Assembly (NCBI GenBank): GCA_037013685.1
Contig: CM072891.1
Coordinates: 11,012,501-11,076,500, forward strand
Length of the DNA: 64,000 nt
Direction: 5' to 3'
Source: Acridotheres tristis
Lineage: Eukaryota > Chordata > Aves > Passeriformes > Sturnidae
In this document: positions 40,001-54,232 of the stretch, one piece after another
Layout: each line of letters starts with the position of its first letter
Position numbering within the stretch: position 1 is the stretch's first letter
Program-made: the position numbers and the translations under genes
Notes under the pieces: generated by a model
Databases searched by the model: none
The model's input: the letters and a program-made list of their open reading frames with translations, nothing else
Told to the model about the DNA's origin: nothing

Positions 40001-43000
40001 ATATCTCAGCTTAATCTGTTGCCTGTACACCACCTGCATCATCCCTACTCTGCAGCTCTTTGCACTTCCCTGGAGCTTTGGAGCACTGACAACTTATGAA
40101 GTGTCCTGCCTTATGATGGTCTGACTGAGACTCAGGATGTACAGCAGAGTGGAATGCTTTGTGGAGGACCCAAAAACTTACACTACTCTGTGGCTGCAAA
40201 TGTTCCAAGATCTTATTAAAGATTAGCCTCTACAAGTATCCAGTCCTCCCAAAGAATCACCCAGCACGACACACAAACCACAATCAGTTTCACTCCAGAG
40301 TTAGGACTGCTATGAACGAGCCCCTTTAAGGATGAATTAAAAGCTTGCCATCTGTAAATAAAGCAACCTGCACTTGTGAAGCCAGACATCTTCACTAGGA
40401 AGAAAGGCTCTCAAGTCAAAGGCAATAAAATATCTCAGTAGGATTGTTGTGGAGCTTAAATTCCCTCTTTGAAGTAGCACACAGTACTGTTGTTATGTGT
40501 GCTAATGAACAGCTCAGCATTCTCAGACTAGTTAGTTAAGCACTACAAGGAATTAGAAATGCCTTGTGCCAGCCACTGGCAGTATTTTTGTAGTACTTTG
40601 TCTCTGAAGCCTTAAAAGTGGCATTGATGAGGCTTCCCATAGAAAGAGGGAAGGAAGAAAGTGAAAGCAGGTGTACTGGATAAATAATAAAAATCTTGCA
40701 ATTTATTTCCACAAAGTCCCAAGACACAATTTCAGCAGCAGCAAACACAGATGTTCAGCACTCTGGACAAGCACATGCAAATAAGGATGAGACAGAGACA
40801 TAGAAATGTGAGTTCCCTACTCTCTAATCCCTCTTACTCCTTTTGGTTATGTTTATTTGAAAAAAGACAAAGGCCAGAGATAGCCGGTATAGTTAGGTAT
40901 CTGTAATCAATACCAAATCAACTGCTTTTGAACAGGAAACTCTGCACCTTTCTGCTGCCTGAAAAAATAGTGTGTGGGACATTTTTCACAGGAGATGCAC
41001 AGTATTATTATGTGGATCAAAGCCAGGAATCAAAGCCAGGATAACAGTAGACAAAAAATAACTGTGATAAGCTATTAACAGCAGTTCAGTGGCTTCTAGG
41101 TTTAGCCTCACTTTTGCCAGCAGGAAAGGTCCTGGATACTACTTCATTGAACATAACTGCCTGAAGCAATCTAGCCTCATTTATTTCAGCATCTGTTTCA
41201 CCTGCTAAAGAGAAGTGGTTTTGGTCTTGTATAGGCTGGAGAACACTTTCAAGGAAACGTATGGAGAGGGATGCTCTTAAAAACAATAAAGCCCCTCTGC
41301 TTTTATTTCTGTATTCCAGATGCACTTCTATTTGTCCCCTAAATAAACCCTCACTCTCTCCATTGCTTGATTTAAAATGTTGGTGTAGAAGTTCCAGTAC
41401 CTCTGTGAATCATTGTTACCAGTGTGACAGCCCCAGTCTATGCAGGATCCCTGGGAATTCAGTGACAGAACCAGTCCTGCTCAACCTCCCTTGGAAGGAA
41501 GCAAGCCCAGCAGCATTACCCTCTGCCAGTGGTCAAGTAACTCTGCTGTACCAGCTAAAAAACGCAGCTGTCTTTTGCAAAGAATAACGGGATGGGGGGA
41601 GACAGGCACAGTCCAGACTCCATCTCTTCTCCTGGAAAACCCCCCTTCCCCACATGCAGACACCCACAGCCCAGCTAAAGAAGTCTCTTTTAAGAACAAG
41701 GGACACGTCCCCAATCTCTGGTGCCTGACAGGGCTCTGCCCATTACCAGCAGCCTGTGCTGTCACTGTGCCCAAGGGGCCTGTGCAGACCCGAGTCCTGC
41801 TGCAGTGTGCCTCTATTTCCACGGCAGAGAACCCAATCCTGCCACAGCTCTGCACCTTAAACTCTGCCACTACCCTGCAACCAGCTAACACCAGGCAGGT
41901 CTCTGGGTAAAGAAAGAAGCATTAACACACAGTGCTCTTTGGGAGAAACATTAAACCCAAAACCATCTCCCCTCCACCCCCCACACACTTGTTTTTACTT
42001 ACACTCTGATCAGTTCCAAGAAGTCTGTTTTTCGCCCAGCGTGCTGCTGTCAGGATACACACAGTCTCGCAGTTGACTCCCATTTGTCATGATTATTGTT
42101 TCCACCAAGAGAGATCCTGCCTTAGGAATACACATTATCATTACATATCCAAACTCTCAGCAGCCTGAGACACGGTAAATTAAATAGCTCACTACTGCCA
42201 AGAGATGAAAGTCCTTATCCCATTTCTCACCTCTTCCCTCCCTACACATACCTTGTCAGATCTTCTTGCCCACTGGTGTCATCCACAAGCCAGAAGAATC
42301 AAATGTCAGCTCAGATGCACATGAAATCTCTGCCTCGGGCTTTTCTCTCTCCCTGCAGGGCTTCTGGGCAAGACCCAACTTAATCAGGGGTCACCTGTTC
42401 AACAGAATGGCTAAAGGCTCCATCTTTCTTCACAAACATCACAGTCTCTCTAACACAGGACTTGGTTCAGCCATTCTCTTTCCAGAAAATAAATAGAACA
42501 TGGTAATAAGTGTCCTGCAGGCATCTACAAGAATAGCCTGTAGTGTTGCTAAATTAGGGCAGTCATAGACAGTCCCTGAAAAATACAAGGAACTTGGGGG
42601 TTTTTCCCCCTCACAGTGACTACTTGTTTTCACTAACAATTGCACAAGTCAAATTAAAGAAGATGGCTGTTATATAAATTAGCATTTGAACTTTCATGTG
42701 TCCAGTAAGTTCCAGCATCAGAATAAGTTTTTCCTCTGGCCACAGCCTCCCCTATTTTTTTTATACAGATTCTCTAGTATTTCAAATTTTGAGCATACAC
42801 CATGGGTGTTGTCTTTAGAGTCACTCCCCATCATCTATTTTCAGGAAACTTATAGTAAAGTATAGTAACTCTAAATGTACGTGTCAAATAAAATTGCACT
42901 TTTTCAGAAATCATAGAGGAAAAAACACAGACACAGAAAATAAGAATATAACAAATGTGCACAAGCTCAGATGCCCAGGCATTGTTTCCTTAGAAACCAG

Positions 43001-45394
43001 GCTAAGAACAGGAAAATCCTGTAACCAACAGCAATGTGTATAGCAGAGCCTCAAGACTTAATAGTAAAGCCTTGTCCTTTAGAGTATGAGCTCAAAACCA
43101 AAAATCCTCCCTCTCCAGGGAGGATACACCTGCAACACATGGACAGGAGTAGATAGTGATTGCCTTGCAAAGTTCAGATGCTAAAATTATTAGTGACAAG
43201 TCATACAGCTGAGAATGTGAAAAATGCCATCCTTGCAGAGAACTGGCAGGAGGCTGCTGCATTATCAGCACCCAGAGTAAACAGAAAGGTTTATCAAGGA
43301 AAACATCTGCATTTACTGTTCTATGGAATCAAGTCCGAATTTCAAAAATCTCCATCTAGATCTTAAACAAAGGAAGGGATTTCACAAAGTAAAGGGGTTT
43401 GATGGAAACTTGTCTGCTGTGTCTTCCAATCCACCTGAGGAATAAATGGAGAACAGCCCAGCATTAGCACCTTCATGTGTAAGACTATCTTTTGGGAAAA
43501 ATTCTTCAACTCAAATCCTTTGCCAAAAGTCCCAGTAAATGGCACCAAAATGATTTTTGAGTGAGTGTTACATAGCTCATTACAGATAGGGACAGTCAGT
43601 AATAGAGTCGAAGTACTCCATAGATTTCAAACAGTGAAAATCTGTACTACAGGTCTTGTGCAGCATAGGAAACTGGTGTTATAAGATAATTAACTGCAGT
43701 AACACTGCTCTAGAGTATTCCAGAGAAGAATTCTTCCTGCAAGGACTCTGGAGTAGCTTAGATGTAGACTTATATGCAGCTGTGTCAATGTGCAAAGCAG
43801 CAGAATTTGTTTGAAGAACTCCAAAACAGATGGAAGTGGGAAGTCATCTTTTTTCAGACTAGGTATTAGACAATGCAAAGGTGATGTTGGTCTAAGGGAC
43901 ATGAGGGTCTTCTTGCCTTGTGGTACAACTGGGAGAAATTGTCTCAGAAAACAGAAAAAAGGAAGTATTTCTAACCAGACTGGTCAGTTAGAGGTATTGA
44001 TCACAAGAGGTCTGAACGTTCATTCCTAACACTCTGGGTGCAGTCTCTGACTGGCTAAAATCTTCATCTGCGTGGTGGAGATTGTGTGTATCTCCAGAAA
44101 TCTTAACAGTAGCTGGAAGAAATTGGTTCCTCCCTTACTATTTCTTTAACTCAAGAGAAGTGCCTGGTTGTCTGACAGTGCAATCTTTGAGCCAGTGGAA
44201 ACAGAAAAAAAACATGAAACCTGTTCACAAGCTGATTATTATGCAGATCAGCAATCGTTATCCTTTCTCTCATTACCTCAAATGCTTTCTGCCATCTGTT
44301 GGTAACAAACCTGCATCTGGCAGATTACCAGAGGAGCCCTAATCAATGGGTAATTGGGGTAGAGGATTGTGTGGACAATCCTGGCAATGAAAGCACAGAA
44401 AAACTTAGAGTGGGAGAAGAAAGTTTGCTCGTCACAAGGATGAGATGCTACACCCAGCATTTCTGTACCATTCTGATATAATTCCTTCTAGGTGGGAAGT
44501 GTGTGGAGGGGTTAGAAAGAGATTTGTCACAGGCAATGGGATGAATTATACCAGCCTCTGTAACAATACCTCAAGCAAAAGGTTAATTTCTGACAGATTA
44601 TGCCAGCAAGTGCTGCCAGGAGAGGCACAAGCAGAGCAAGCACAAACATGCATGAGTTTGCATTTCCACAGTTGCCTTTTAGAACCATCTGTTAATGAGA
44701 CACAGAGGATGCTATGGACTCATTTAAGTAATGGCTCCTAATCTCTTAGTGCCTCCTGATAAGAAATGCTCAAAATATGTCCACTGCAGGTTTTCCTTCT
44801 CCAAACATGCATTCAGGGTTCTGCTCTGTTCCCCATAGTCCCAAGTCTTTGATTACAGCATCTCAGATGTAATATTCACATTATTCCTCTGGCTTCCAAA
44901 GGAAACAAAGCTTCTAAAATCATATTTCTGATGCTGAACTCCCAACAGAGACATACTGACAGATTTCAATTGAAGTTTCAGAATGCAGCAGAGTTACCAG
45001 ATTCCTACAATTTTTTGAGGAAAATGGCATCTGAGTGGAACAGAGAAACCCAGCCAAAATCACCAGCAAGTGAAAGAAAAAGGGAATTTGCTGCTCTGTA
45101 TTCCCATTGTCAACTGGCTGGTCTGTCAACAAATGCTTTGAGCTACTCTGCACATGTGGACTTGTTAAGCAACTACCTCTGCTGATGTCCTTCTCTACCA
45201 TGAGCATCTAGGAAGTAAGATGGAACTTTAAGTGGCAATTGCAAATATTTCTATAAGAATCAGATTTTATTTATTCACCTTTCAAAGAATGGATCAAAAC
45301 AAAGCCAGTACTGTACTGTTTGAAAGTTCTGCCCTTCTGCCACTCTGTAGATCCAGAAGAAATTATCAACCAGAAAAATGTTCAGGGCATTTGA

Positions 45395-45418
45395 CTCTCT
45401 CTCTCTCTCTCTCTCTCT
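45395..45418. repeat. (CT)12 microsatellite
   Basis: An uninterrupted CT repeat of 24 bp. Confidence 0.98.
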
Positions 45419-48400
45419 AACCACATTGTAATGGCGCTTGAGATGTCAAGATATCTGAGTTTAATAATGACACAATAAATCAACAAGCCTAAGTATTCTT
45501 CCAAAACTAGATCCAAGGGTGTGAAAAGGGTAGTACTTTTTTTCCCCCCTCAGTGCCTTGCAGGCCAGTGCTGTGCTATGCCAGTTTGCACTGGCCCTGG
45601 CAGCTGGAAAGGTACACACATGACATCCCTTGCCCAGACACCACCCTAGGAGGGCTGCATTCATTGGTGCATGGAAGAGATCAGGAATTCTTGTAGTAGG
45701 AAAGTGGCCCGAAGAAAAGAAGGAAGCAGAAATCCCTAAAAATATCCAAGTGCTGCCAGTGCCCACACACGCTGGGCTGGGATCCAGAGTAACTGTTTTG
45801 GCTTGATAAGAATCCATATTAGGCACCTGAACATGGGAGAGGAACACCAACACCCAAACTACGATGTTAGTAGGACTGTGACCAAAAACCAACACCCTTC
45901 AGTGATCTAATATCCAGGCTAGGGTGACTAAAATGTGGGAATGTGAATTTTTACTATTCAGAGGGACTAAAAGGAGACATAGGAATGCAAGTGTAAGTTG
46001 GTTTTAGAAGCATGTTCCCAAGAGATACAGATCTTATTTCCTTCCTGCTATTAAAGGAAGGGGGACTTTGATATGTACTGGACTACATAAGGGCAGAGAG
46101 CAACACCCCCATTTATTCAAACCCAGCAACTTTTTTTTTTTTTTTTTTTAATTCAGTGTTTCAGGGACATTACTGCAATCTCCATCGAACAGCTGCAGCC
46201 TGTGACATGTTGCATTTACATCCCCACTCAGAAGGCATCTGAACACAATAACTTCTCATAGGCTACCAACTTGGACTGCTACCAAAACCCAAGGATTCTG
46301 TAGAGCATGTAACCCAAATTAGCTAACTTAAAACTCTCAGAGAGTGAACAGAAGTAAAGCTGGTAAAGGGAGATTTGCCACGCTGCTTTTTTGGGGGGTT
46401 GTTTTTGTCTTGAAATAAGAGATATTGTGTGACCCACCTTGAAATGGGGAAGAACAACTCAGTCACTTGTCTGCAAGACCAGATACCTGTTTGTCAGTGG
46501 GAGGAATCTTTGCTCCAGCCATCTTGAGCCTCTCACACTCACTAACAGTAGAAGTCAGAAAGATAGAGGCACAGTGAAAAGCCAAATCCTCTTCACATGT
46601 CATTTGTGGCACTGAAAAAGCAGTGAAAAAAATACAAAAAAATCCAGACTCAGTTCTTCAACATGGCTATGCTATTGTGGGTAATCTCTGTATATTTAAA
46701 TCTCAAGTTTTGCTAAAACTACAATCCTATTGCTTTGCTACTGAGACATCTCAGCACAGCTGTGCTGGACATGTGAGAGGTGGCATTAGTTCAGACATGA
46801 CACTGAATTGTCCTGCTGACACCTCAGGAGTGACTCAGCTGTGCAAGCATCTAAGAGCATTTTAAAGATCCTGAGTATTTCCATATATACACAGTGCTGT
46901 TTAGGAAATAAAAGCACCTAAAAGCCAGGTATGATACTCAGCAGCCCCTAGGAGAGCTGTTTATACCACTCTTGAATCCAAAGTATGCTCTGTCCTACTC
47001 TAACTCCTCATTTCACTGATATAGGAGGCTCGTAGATCATCCTCTGTGTCTGAATGAAGAAACACCTCTTCGTTCATAAACTTGTGATGCTCCTGTCTAT
47101 GACTCAGAGAAAAGTAGTGCACTCTTCAGAAAAGAGAGACTTGCCTGAAGCAAGAATTTTCACAGCCTGTACTAATTCTGCTGTATTGAAATAAAGATTG
47201 CAATACATTCATCACACTCTCCTGGCACAGCTTTGGTCTGTACCCCATGATTCATCCTTCTGGAATCTGAAATCCAGTGGGCCTCCTGTTACCTTGTTCA
47301 TATAATTCTCTTCCTTTCTTCCTTAATTTTCAAGCTTAGTGGCAGGGAGCTTCACCACTCCCCACATATTAACCCTTCCTCTATTTATGTCAGAATCAAA
47401 CAGTTCTTTGCTAAATCAGTGAGCAAAGGAGGGGAAAGAATTAAGTGAGAGACAAAGGTGTCTGCTAAGATGGTGCCTGTTTCAGTGATAGAAGAATCAA
47501 TAAAAATTATTTTTTAGGCATTGCTCTTGACTCGGGGTCTCAAACAAAGGTGGTCAGCTCCACAAGTGTCCTAATTTCTGAAGAACAGGATAAGAAGAGA
47601 GCACTTTGAACTCTGCCCAAGGCCCTACCTACAGATTTTTGTTGACCTACAGAGAGCATTCAGCCTTCCTCTGACCTAAACAATGCAGAGATGCTGAAGG
47701 ACTCACAGCAATATCTATGTTGTTTGCAGAAATTTTTCCTCTTTCCTCATTTTAACATGAACTTCTCAAATTGTTGATTTCATTCAGAGCATAACCCAGG
47801 GCAGGACAAGAAACCTGGTATGCAAATAATCCACACCTTTACCTTTGGTTCAGCTGCCACAGCATCAAGCAAGCAACTCACTGCAACTCAAAGCTGCTAA
47901 AACACCATACATGAAGTAACCAATTTCCAGGTGACCTCTTCATAAGGGTACAAGGGCTGTTCAAGATTCTTCTGAAAATTCCCTTCTGTTTTCTTTCAGA
48001 GAGAGGACTCTGATTCGACACCAGCAAAGAAATTACTGCCAGAGTCTAGTCTTTGCTGCCTTCTGAACACTGCTACAAATTGCTCCATTTCACCATCTCC
48101 TAGGACTGGCTGTAGGTGACAATACCAGGTACATCCAGGATCGCAAGACATTTCTCAATCAACAGCCAACAACAAATTTAAGAAGATGCTACTTATAAAC
48201 AAAAAAGTCTGCATTAATTGATTTGCACCTACTCAAGTTCACAGAAGATGACATTTTTGTTTACCCTGCATTAGATGTTTCCTTTACTGAAATATTTCTT
48301 ACTTTGGAAATTCTGCCACTGCAAGTCTTTGAAGCATATATTGAGGATTGCCATAAGCAACTTATCAGAAGAACACCTTTATAGAAAGATAACATGGTCC

Positions 48401-51374
48401 TACTTGTTCTAATCTCATTAACTGGGCAAGCAGGCAAGTGTTTGAAACAGACTGCAAGAATATAAGGAGATGTTTTCTCCTGAAAAGGCCGCTCAGCAGA
48501 ATGTAACACTGTAACACAAATGCAGGTGTCACTCTGAGACAGTCATGATGTGACAACAGGGAAATATTCAACAAATTGGGGCATCTAGGAGCTTAAGTCT
48601 CGAGTCTCTCTTTCCTCCTCACCCAACTACTGTTCAGTTCTCTCAAACAATGTGAGCTGATCTACGTCTACAGTCCTGTTACCAAGGATGGTAACATATT
48701 GTTCAGCTTCATATGGAATATTTTATTTAGCCCAATTATACTGTTATCTTGATAGCTATGAGAACTATGAGAAAAACTGGACAACAGATATTTTGCTAAA
48801 ACCATGGTAATTAGTCAAAGACTAACAATTTTTTACTACCCATGCCATCCTAGGCTCTTACCAGAGAATAAGTGTTTTGTTCACATGGTGAAAAACATGC
48901 AGCAGCCATCAAACACAGCCAGGGCAGCTGCTAATAATTGTCATGTAGAGTCAGTAGAAAAGAGTCCTCAAAAACTAATCCATCAGCCTTTGTGCTCCTC
49001 TTTGCCCGTGACATTCCTCAAAACCATACTGTGTACCTCACTTTTAATAAATGAGTGAAAATAAAAGAGAATCTGTAGATAGGAACAACTTTCTTAGGAA
49101 CCCAGTTTCACAGTAATAATTTGTTTACCAGAAAATCTATTCAGCATGTACACACAAAGAGATGAAAAAACACTGTTGAATAACTGACTAATTGGAAAAC
49201 ACAGATGTCTGCTTAAGCAGAGTCCAGCAGCCTCCAAGTTCAGTCTGTGTTCTGAAGATCATGCCCCATGCTAAGTGACCAGCACGTGGATTTAAATTGC
49301 ATGCAGTAGGGAATATCTGGTTTTGGATACCAGACCAGTTGTTCAATACTTTCTCTATTAGCCATCACGTACAATGAACCATTCAGGATGGATGAAATGA
49401 GGGGCAGGATATAGTTCAGCTTCTCTGGAACACTTACACTGTAATAAAACTACCAAAACCTAGTTCAGACGAAGAAAACAAACAATGTGTTAAACAAACA
49501 AAAGGCTGTATCTAATCCTTTTCTGAAAACAACACAGCCCACAGCCAACACCGCAGCACAGCAGGAATATATGAACTCCTGCAAAGTAGGGAAATGCCAG
49601 AATTACTACCTGTCACACATCAGGTACAGCCTGTATGCCCCTTTATAAAGCAAGGGTATTTATGTGTGTAAGGAAGCATATATGGAAATCTCTGTGCAGT
49701 GAGACAGCTTGACATTGTACAGATACATCAGTCTGTTATTACCACACCAACCAAGCTCTGCAGTTCAAGTGTTGAATTAAAACAGCTCTCCATCACCACA
49801 GGGGCCTAGAAGCACTGCAGCAATTCTGAACCCAATACAGACATGCTGCAAGTTGGAAACTCCTCTTCTGAGCTGCCTCTCCATGGCAAAGACAGTGTAT
49901 AGGATTAGTTAGAGATGTACTTGTAACCTTAGAGTGCTCCTGTAGCTTCCCTGTTTCTAAGCAACCAGTCCTACTCAAACAAGCTGCCTCCAACAACTCT
50001 GGCCATGACAGAGAGGAAATGCCTGAGCCCCTTTTTCTCTCCATCCCAACAAGTTTCAACGAGTAGATCTAACAAGTTTATCTAATCCTTTTTCCCTTCC
50101 TTTCACCTGAAAGCAGCTGCAGGCCAGGTTGCTTTGCAATACATACCCTAAATAAGTACCCTGATGCCTTTCCTTGAGATCTGCGAGTGAAAAACCCAGT
50201 GAGCTGACAGGAAATTATCACAAGTCTCCAAAATCACAGTATTACCATGAAATGCAAATCCCAAAGAGTTCAGAAGGTGTAAAGTCAGGGCAAGGCATAA
50301 TCAGAGATAGCAGACAGTTTTAAAAGCTAAATTAATACATAATTCACAATTTAAGGAATGCCTGTAATGTTCCTCTTTCTTAACAAAATCCTTATTTCAA
50401 GCGAAATTGATTTTTTTTTCCTTTAGCACCGCAACATGAGAAGTACAGATCCATCAATATCACAGTTTCAGTGGAGAAGCTTCCCTGAAGTCAGATACAT
50501 GAAGTTTTACAGAAAACACTATTCCCTTTCCCTTCTAGTGCATCATTTCCTTCATGTATAAAACCAACAAGAAGACCCTGGACAGCCCCTTCTGCTTTGC
50601 AGATGCCATAAAATTATCTCATCAATACCACACATACCACAGTGATTCACATCTTACTCCATCTATTCTGGAGAAAAATACTTAATCCATCTCAATAGTA
50701 ACAATTTAAAATTCAAAAATACTCTAAGTCTTTAAAACCTCAAATTGAGCTCAGCACACTTACTGCAAGGAAGAAGTCTAGTTTTAGTCTGTTTTCCCAT
50801 GGCTCAGTACAGGGTTGTTGGATGAAGTGAGGCAAGGAACAACAGACTTCCCATGAAATCCCACTAGAAACTAAGAATTTGCACTTGTAAACATAGACAA
50901 TCTACACGTTGGCATTGACAGGGCAGGGGTGAATGGGAACTACCCATTCCAAGAAATACATGCTAATACATGACTACAGTCTGAGTCAAACTACATCTTA
51001 TTTCGATAGGGTACAAGATGTACCTACTCCCACTTGCTGTTTTATGGGGATTATGATGCCACAACTCAAAGGGAAAAAGCAAACATACTAGCTTATCTGT
51101 TTATGCAAGTCAGTGTCCAATGTCACGTTGCAAACCCAGCTTTATTGGTGCTTTTAACAAGACACACTAAACGTGAACTCATGCAGCTAAGGAGCTGGCT
51201 TACACTCTGTCTGCTGTCATGAGAGTAGGAAGAGGAAGCAAGCAAAAATGACCAGACCCAAGGTCCAGACATTGCAACTCCAAGCCTCTGTAGAGGATGA
51301 TCTCTCTACAGATAACTAAATCAGCCAGGTCTGTAGGGAACTTACACTAGAATACAATTAAACAAAAGAGGCCA
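45419..51374. other. Gene-free interval
   Basis: AT-rich unique sequence with a poly(T) run at 46131. I see nothing else that can be supported. Confidence 0.7.
46131..46149. repeat. Poly(T) run, 19 bases
   Basis: A homopolymer of 19 T with no recognisable retroposon attached. Confidence 0.95.
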
Positions 51375-51893
51375 CGCTTCAAACACCGTGTCCAGTCTGA
51401 GGCCTCCCAGTTCAAGACAGATATTGAGGTGCTAGAACACCAAGAGGGATACAAAGAGCAACGAGGATCTGGAGCACAAATCTTATGAGGAATGGCTGAG
51501 GGAACTGGGGTTTGGCCTGGAAAAAAGGAGGTCAGGAGGAATCTTATTGTTCTTTACAACTACCTGAAAGAATGTCGTAGCAAGGGGCCAGTTGGTCCCT
51601 TCTTCCAGGCAACAAGCAACAGGATGAGAGGAAATGGCCTTTAAATCGTGCCAGGGGAGATTTGGATTGGATATTATGAAACATTTCTTCACTGACAGGG
51701 TGGTCAGGCATTGGAATAGGCTGTCCAGGGAAGTGGTGGAACCACCATCACAGAAAACATTTAAAAGGCATGTGGATGTGGCACTTGGAGATGTGGTTTA
51801 GTGGTGGATTTGGCTATGCTGGGTTGGCAGTTGGACTGGATCTTAAGAGTCTTTTCCAACCTAAATGATTCTACAACTCTATGATACTCATTT
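51375..51893 (+). mobile_element. CR1-type LINE, 3' end
   Basis: About 520 bp match, from memory, the conserved 3' part of avian CR1. It has GTGTCCAGTCTGAGGCC, then TATTGAGGTGCTAGAAC, then GGAGCACAAATCTTATGAGG, then ACAACTACCTGAAAGAA, then GATGAGAGGAAATGGCC, and the tail TTTTCCAACCTAAATGATTC. It lies in the plus orientation and ends in short ATTCTA/CTATGA tail repeats. It is truncated at the 5' end as usual and is not an active copy. I could not assign a subfamily. Confidence 0.9.
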
Positions 51894-54232
51894 ATTAACA
51901 GAGTACATACAGCTTTTGATGTTCAAAATATTAAAATCAGTTATCTGTGAGCTGAAATTGCCACTTAGTTAAAGACAATTTCTTTAGCAACTTTACCTCC
52001 AATCCTTACACCAAATCCAAGCTACCTTACACCAAAGGTTGTGTCACCAAACACCCAGCACACTCCCCCCAAAGGCACTGGGATCCTGCTTCAGTTTTTC
52101 ACTTTTGTGCCATTCTTCCTTCTGCTACAGAACACTTTTATCCATCTGCAGCACACCTCAGTATTTAAATGGACAGCAATGACATCTAGTGGCTTGTTAA
52201 GAACTTGCCTTTCTAAATTCCCAACCTGGGCATTCTTATTTAGACAGGAGACAGAACCCACCACGTTCAGCATTTCACTTAACTGCTGCCAACCACAGGA
52301 AGTGCACCCAAAATTCTCTACAAACTCATTCAAAACACACTCACCACTGTCTCCCCCAGCTCAGAGCATTTCCCCCTATCCCTTGCTCAAAGCCTAGGAG
52401 AGGTCATGTAGTAGGCACAAGTTTGCTTTAGGCCTTGCCTGCACAACTGAATTTCTACAATTTAGATGTAGCTACAGATATTTGTTCTGGGTTCACAGGG
52501 CTTGGGCTCCCACCCACCTTTTTGGTCATGCTGTTCCTCAGCTGCATAGGCTAAGTGGTAGGAGTTATTCACACAGACAAGGACAAGAACCAAGGCCACA
52601 TCATTTTTACCAGCTGGCACAGTTCATTCATAGCTTAAAATACATACAAAGTAACTGTTGAAATTACAAGGAGAAAAGATAAAAATGCTATTCTGAATGC
52701 AAGGAGGAAGAGATCTTGCAGATTAGATTTATGGGAAAACAGTCAGCAGTTCGCTTCCCTCCACTACCACAAACCCACCCCACCTCCCCAAGAAAAAATA
52801 TACCCTCTTACCTTTTTCACTAAGTGATGTTGCAAAATTGCCAAGAAACACAGGTAAGTGGTTACTGAAACTTTTGAAGCATGTGACAATGTATAGAAAG
52901 TTCAAAAGATACCTTTATGTACCTCTTTCTACTACTGGCACTAGTCATTTAATCACTGCTGCAGTCTTTGCCAGCAGTAACACTCTCTATAACCTTGACA
53001 ACAAATCCCTTAAATGATTTTTCAGTTAACAACAGTGAGGAAGAATGAGATTTGTGGTATATGTATCTGGTGCATATGCCTACAGCCCTCAGAGAATATT
53101 GCATATTAGTAATTAAAAATATCTAGTTCTAGTTTTGTTAAATGAGACGTTATTAATATCCATGATTGGAATCAGAGGTGCCTTTCCCCACCACCCAACC
53201 TCAGGCAAAGACTAAGGGGTTTTTATTTACTTGTTATGCCTCATTTCCCAGAGCGTCTTCCAATATTATGGACAAGCAGATCACTCTGCAATGGTCTATT
53301 TAGTGATGTGACTTCTCTAGCACAAACAGGGAAAAAAAATGGAGGACTATAGTAATTCTAATATACCAGGAAAGCATCCTATAAAAGCCCAAAAGAGATG
53401 GAACAAGTATTAAGAACATGTCAAAATAATTTGAAATCGCCCCTGCATCAGAACAAGCTGACACCCATGTTCTGCCAAAGGGCAGAAAAACAGCCACTTA
53501 TCTTTGACCAGAAACTGGTTTGGGTGGGAGGCTACTGTTGGTTTATAATGACATGTACAGCCTTAAATATCACACTGCTTACAGGAAAAGATGATGATTC
53601 ACAGGAGTGGCCAGTTATAACAGGTTTAATGGTAAACTTCAAAAGACATCACATTTAGTTTTCATCACAAATTCTTCTGCCAGACCCACCGACTTATTCA
53701 AAGCCAAAGAAAACTATAGCATGTGGGTTTTCTGAACCACTGAATCAGTGCTTTCTGACAAGCCAGCAAACAAACACCATCAGGTGGTAATTGGACTGCC
53801 TATCCCATGGCTCCATCAAAGAAAAGAGGATCTTGAAACCTCAGATCTTCCTGCTTTCATATCTGGTTCTTATTACTCGTGTCGTTTTACACAGATGAAA
53901 TTCATTCATTCTAGGCCGATGCTCCCAACAAAAGCATAGATGTTCTTCTGAAGTTCTGAACTCAAAATTCCTAGGTCAGATCCTTGAAGAAACCAATACA
54001 TATTCTCCTACAATAACATGAAGACCCATTTCTACAACCTACAAACAGGGTAAGTGGTTAGGAGACTGAGAGGTATTCAAGACAAGCACACATATTTGAG
54101 GTGGTTTTTCAGAAGACAGTATTTTCTATTGCCTTAATTACAAGAATTGTATTTTTTCTTTTAGAACATTCAATTCTTCTGTCAATTACTACCTTTGTGA
54201 TTTAGTCCCAAACAGCAAAACCTGATTAAAAT
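51894..54232. other. Gene-free interval downstream of VPS18
   Basis: This lies between the CR1 tail and the likely VPS18 poly(A) site. No exon or repeat is recognised. Confidence 0.65.

Larger units (their letters stand above)
25885..45394. other. Gene-free interval
   Basis: Only simple-sequence tracts and a small inverted repeat stand out. No open frame resembles a known vertebrate protein, and no interspersed repeat could be named. Confidence 0.7.

Noticed and set aside
41018..41042. Short tandem duplication of ATCAAAGCCAGGA
   Set aside because: A single 13-bp duplication with no wider structure; ordinary replication slippage.
1..54232. Search for DLL4 exons (DSL domain, EGF repeats with CNGG-type motifs)
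   Set aside because: No open frame on either strand shows the Cys-rich EGF or DSL patterns, so DLL4 is not in the window.
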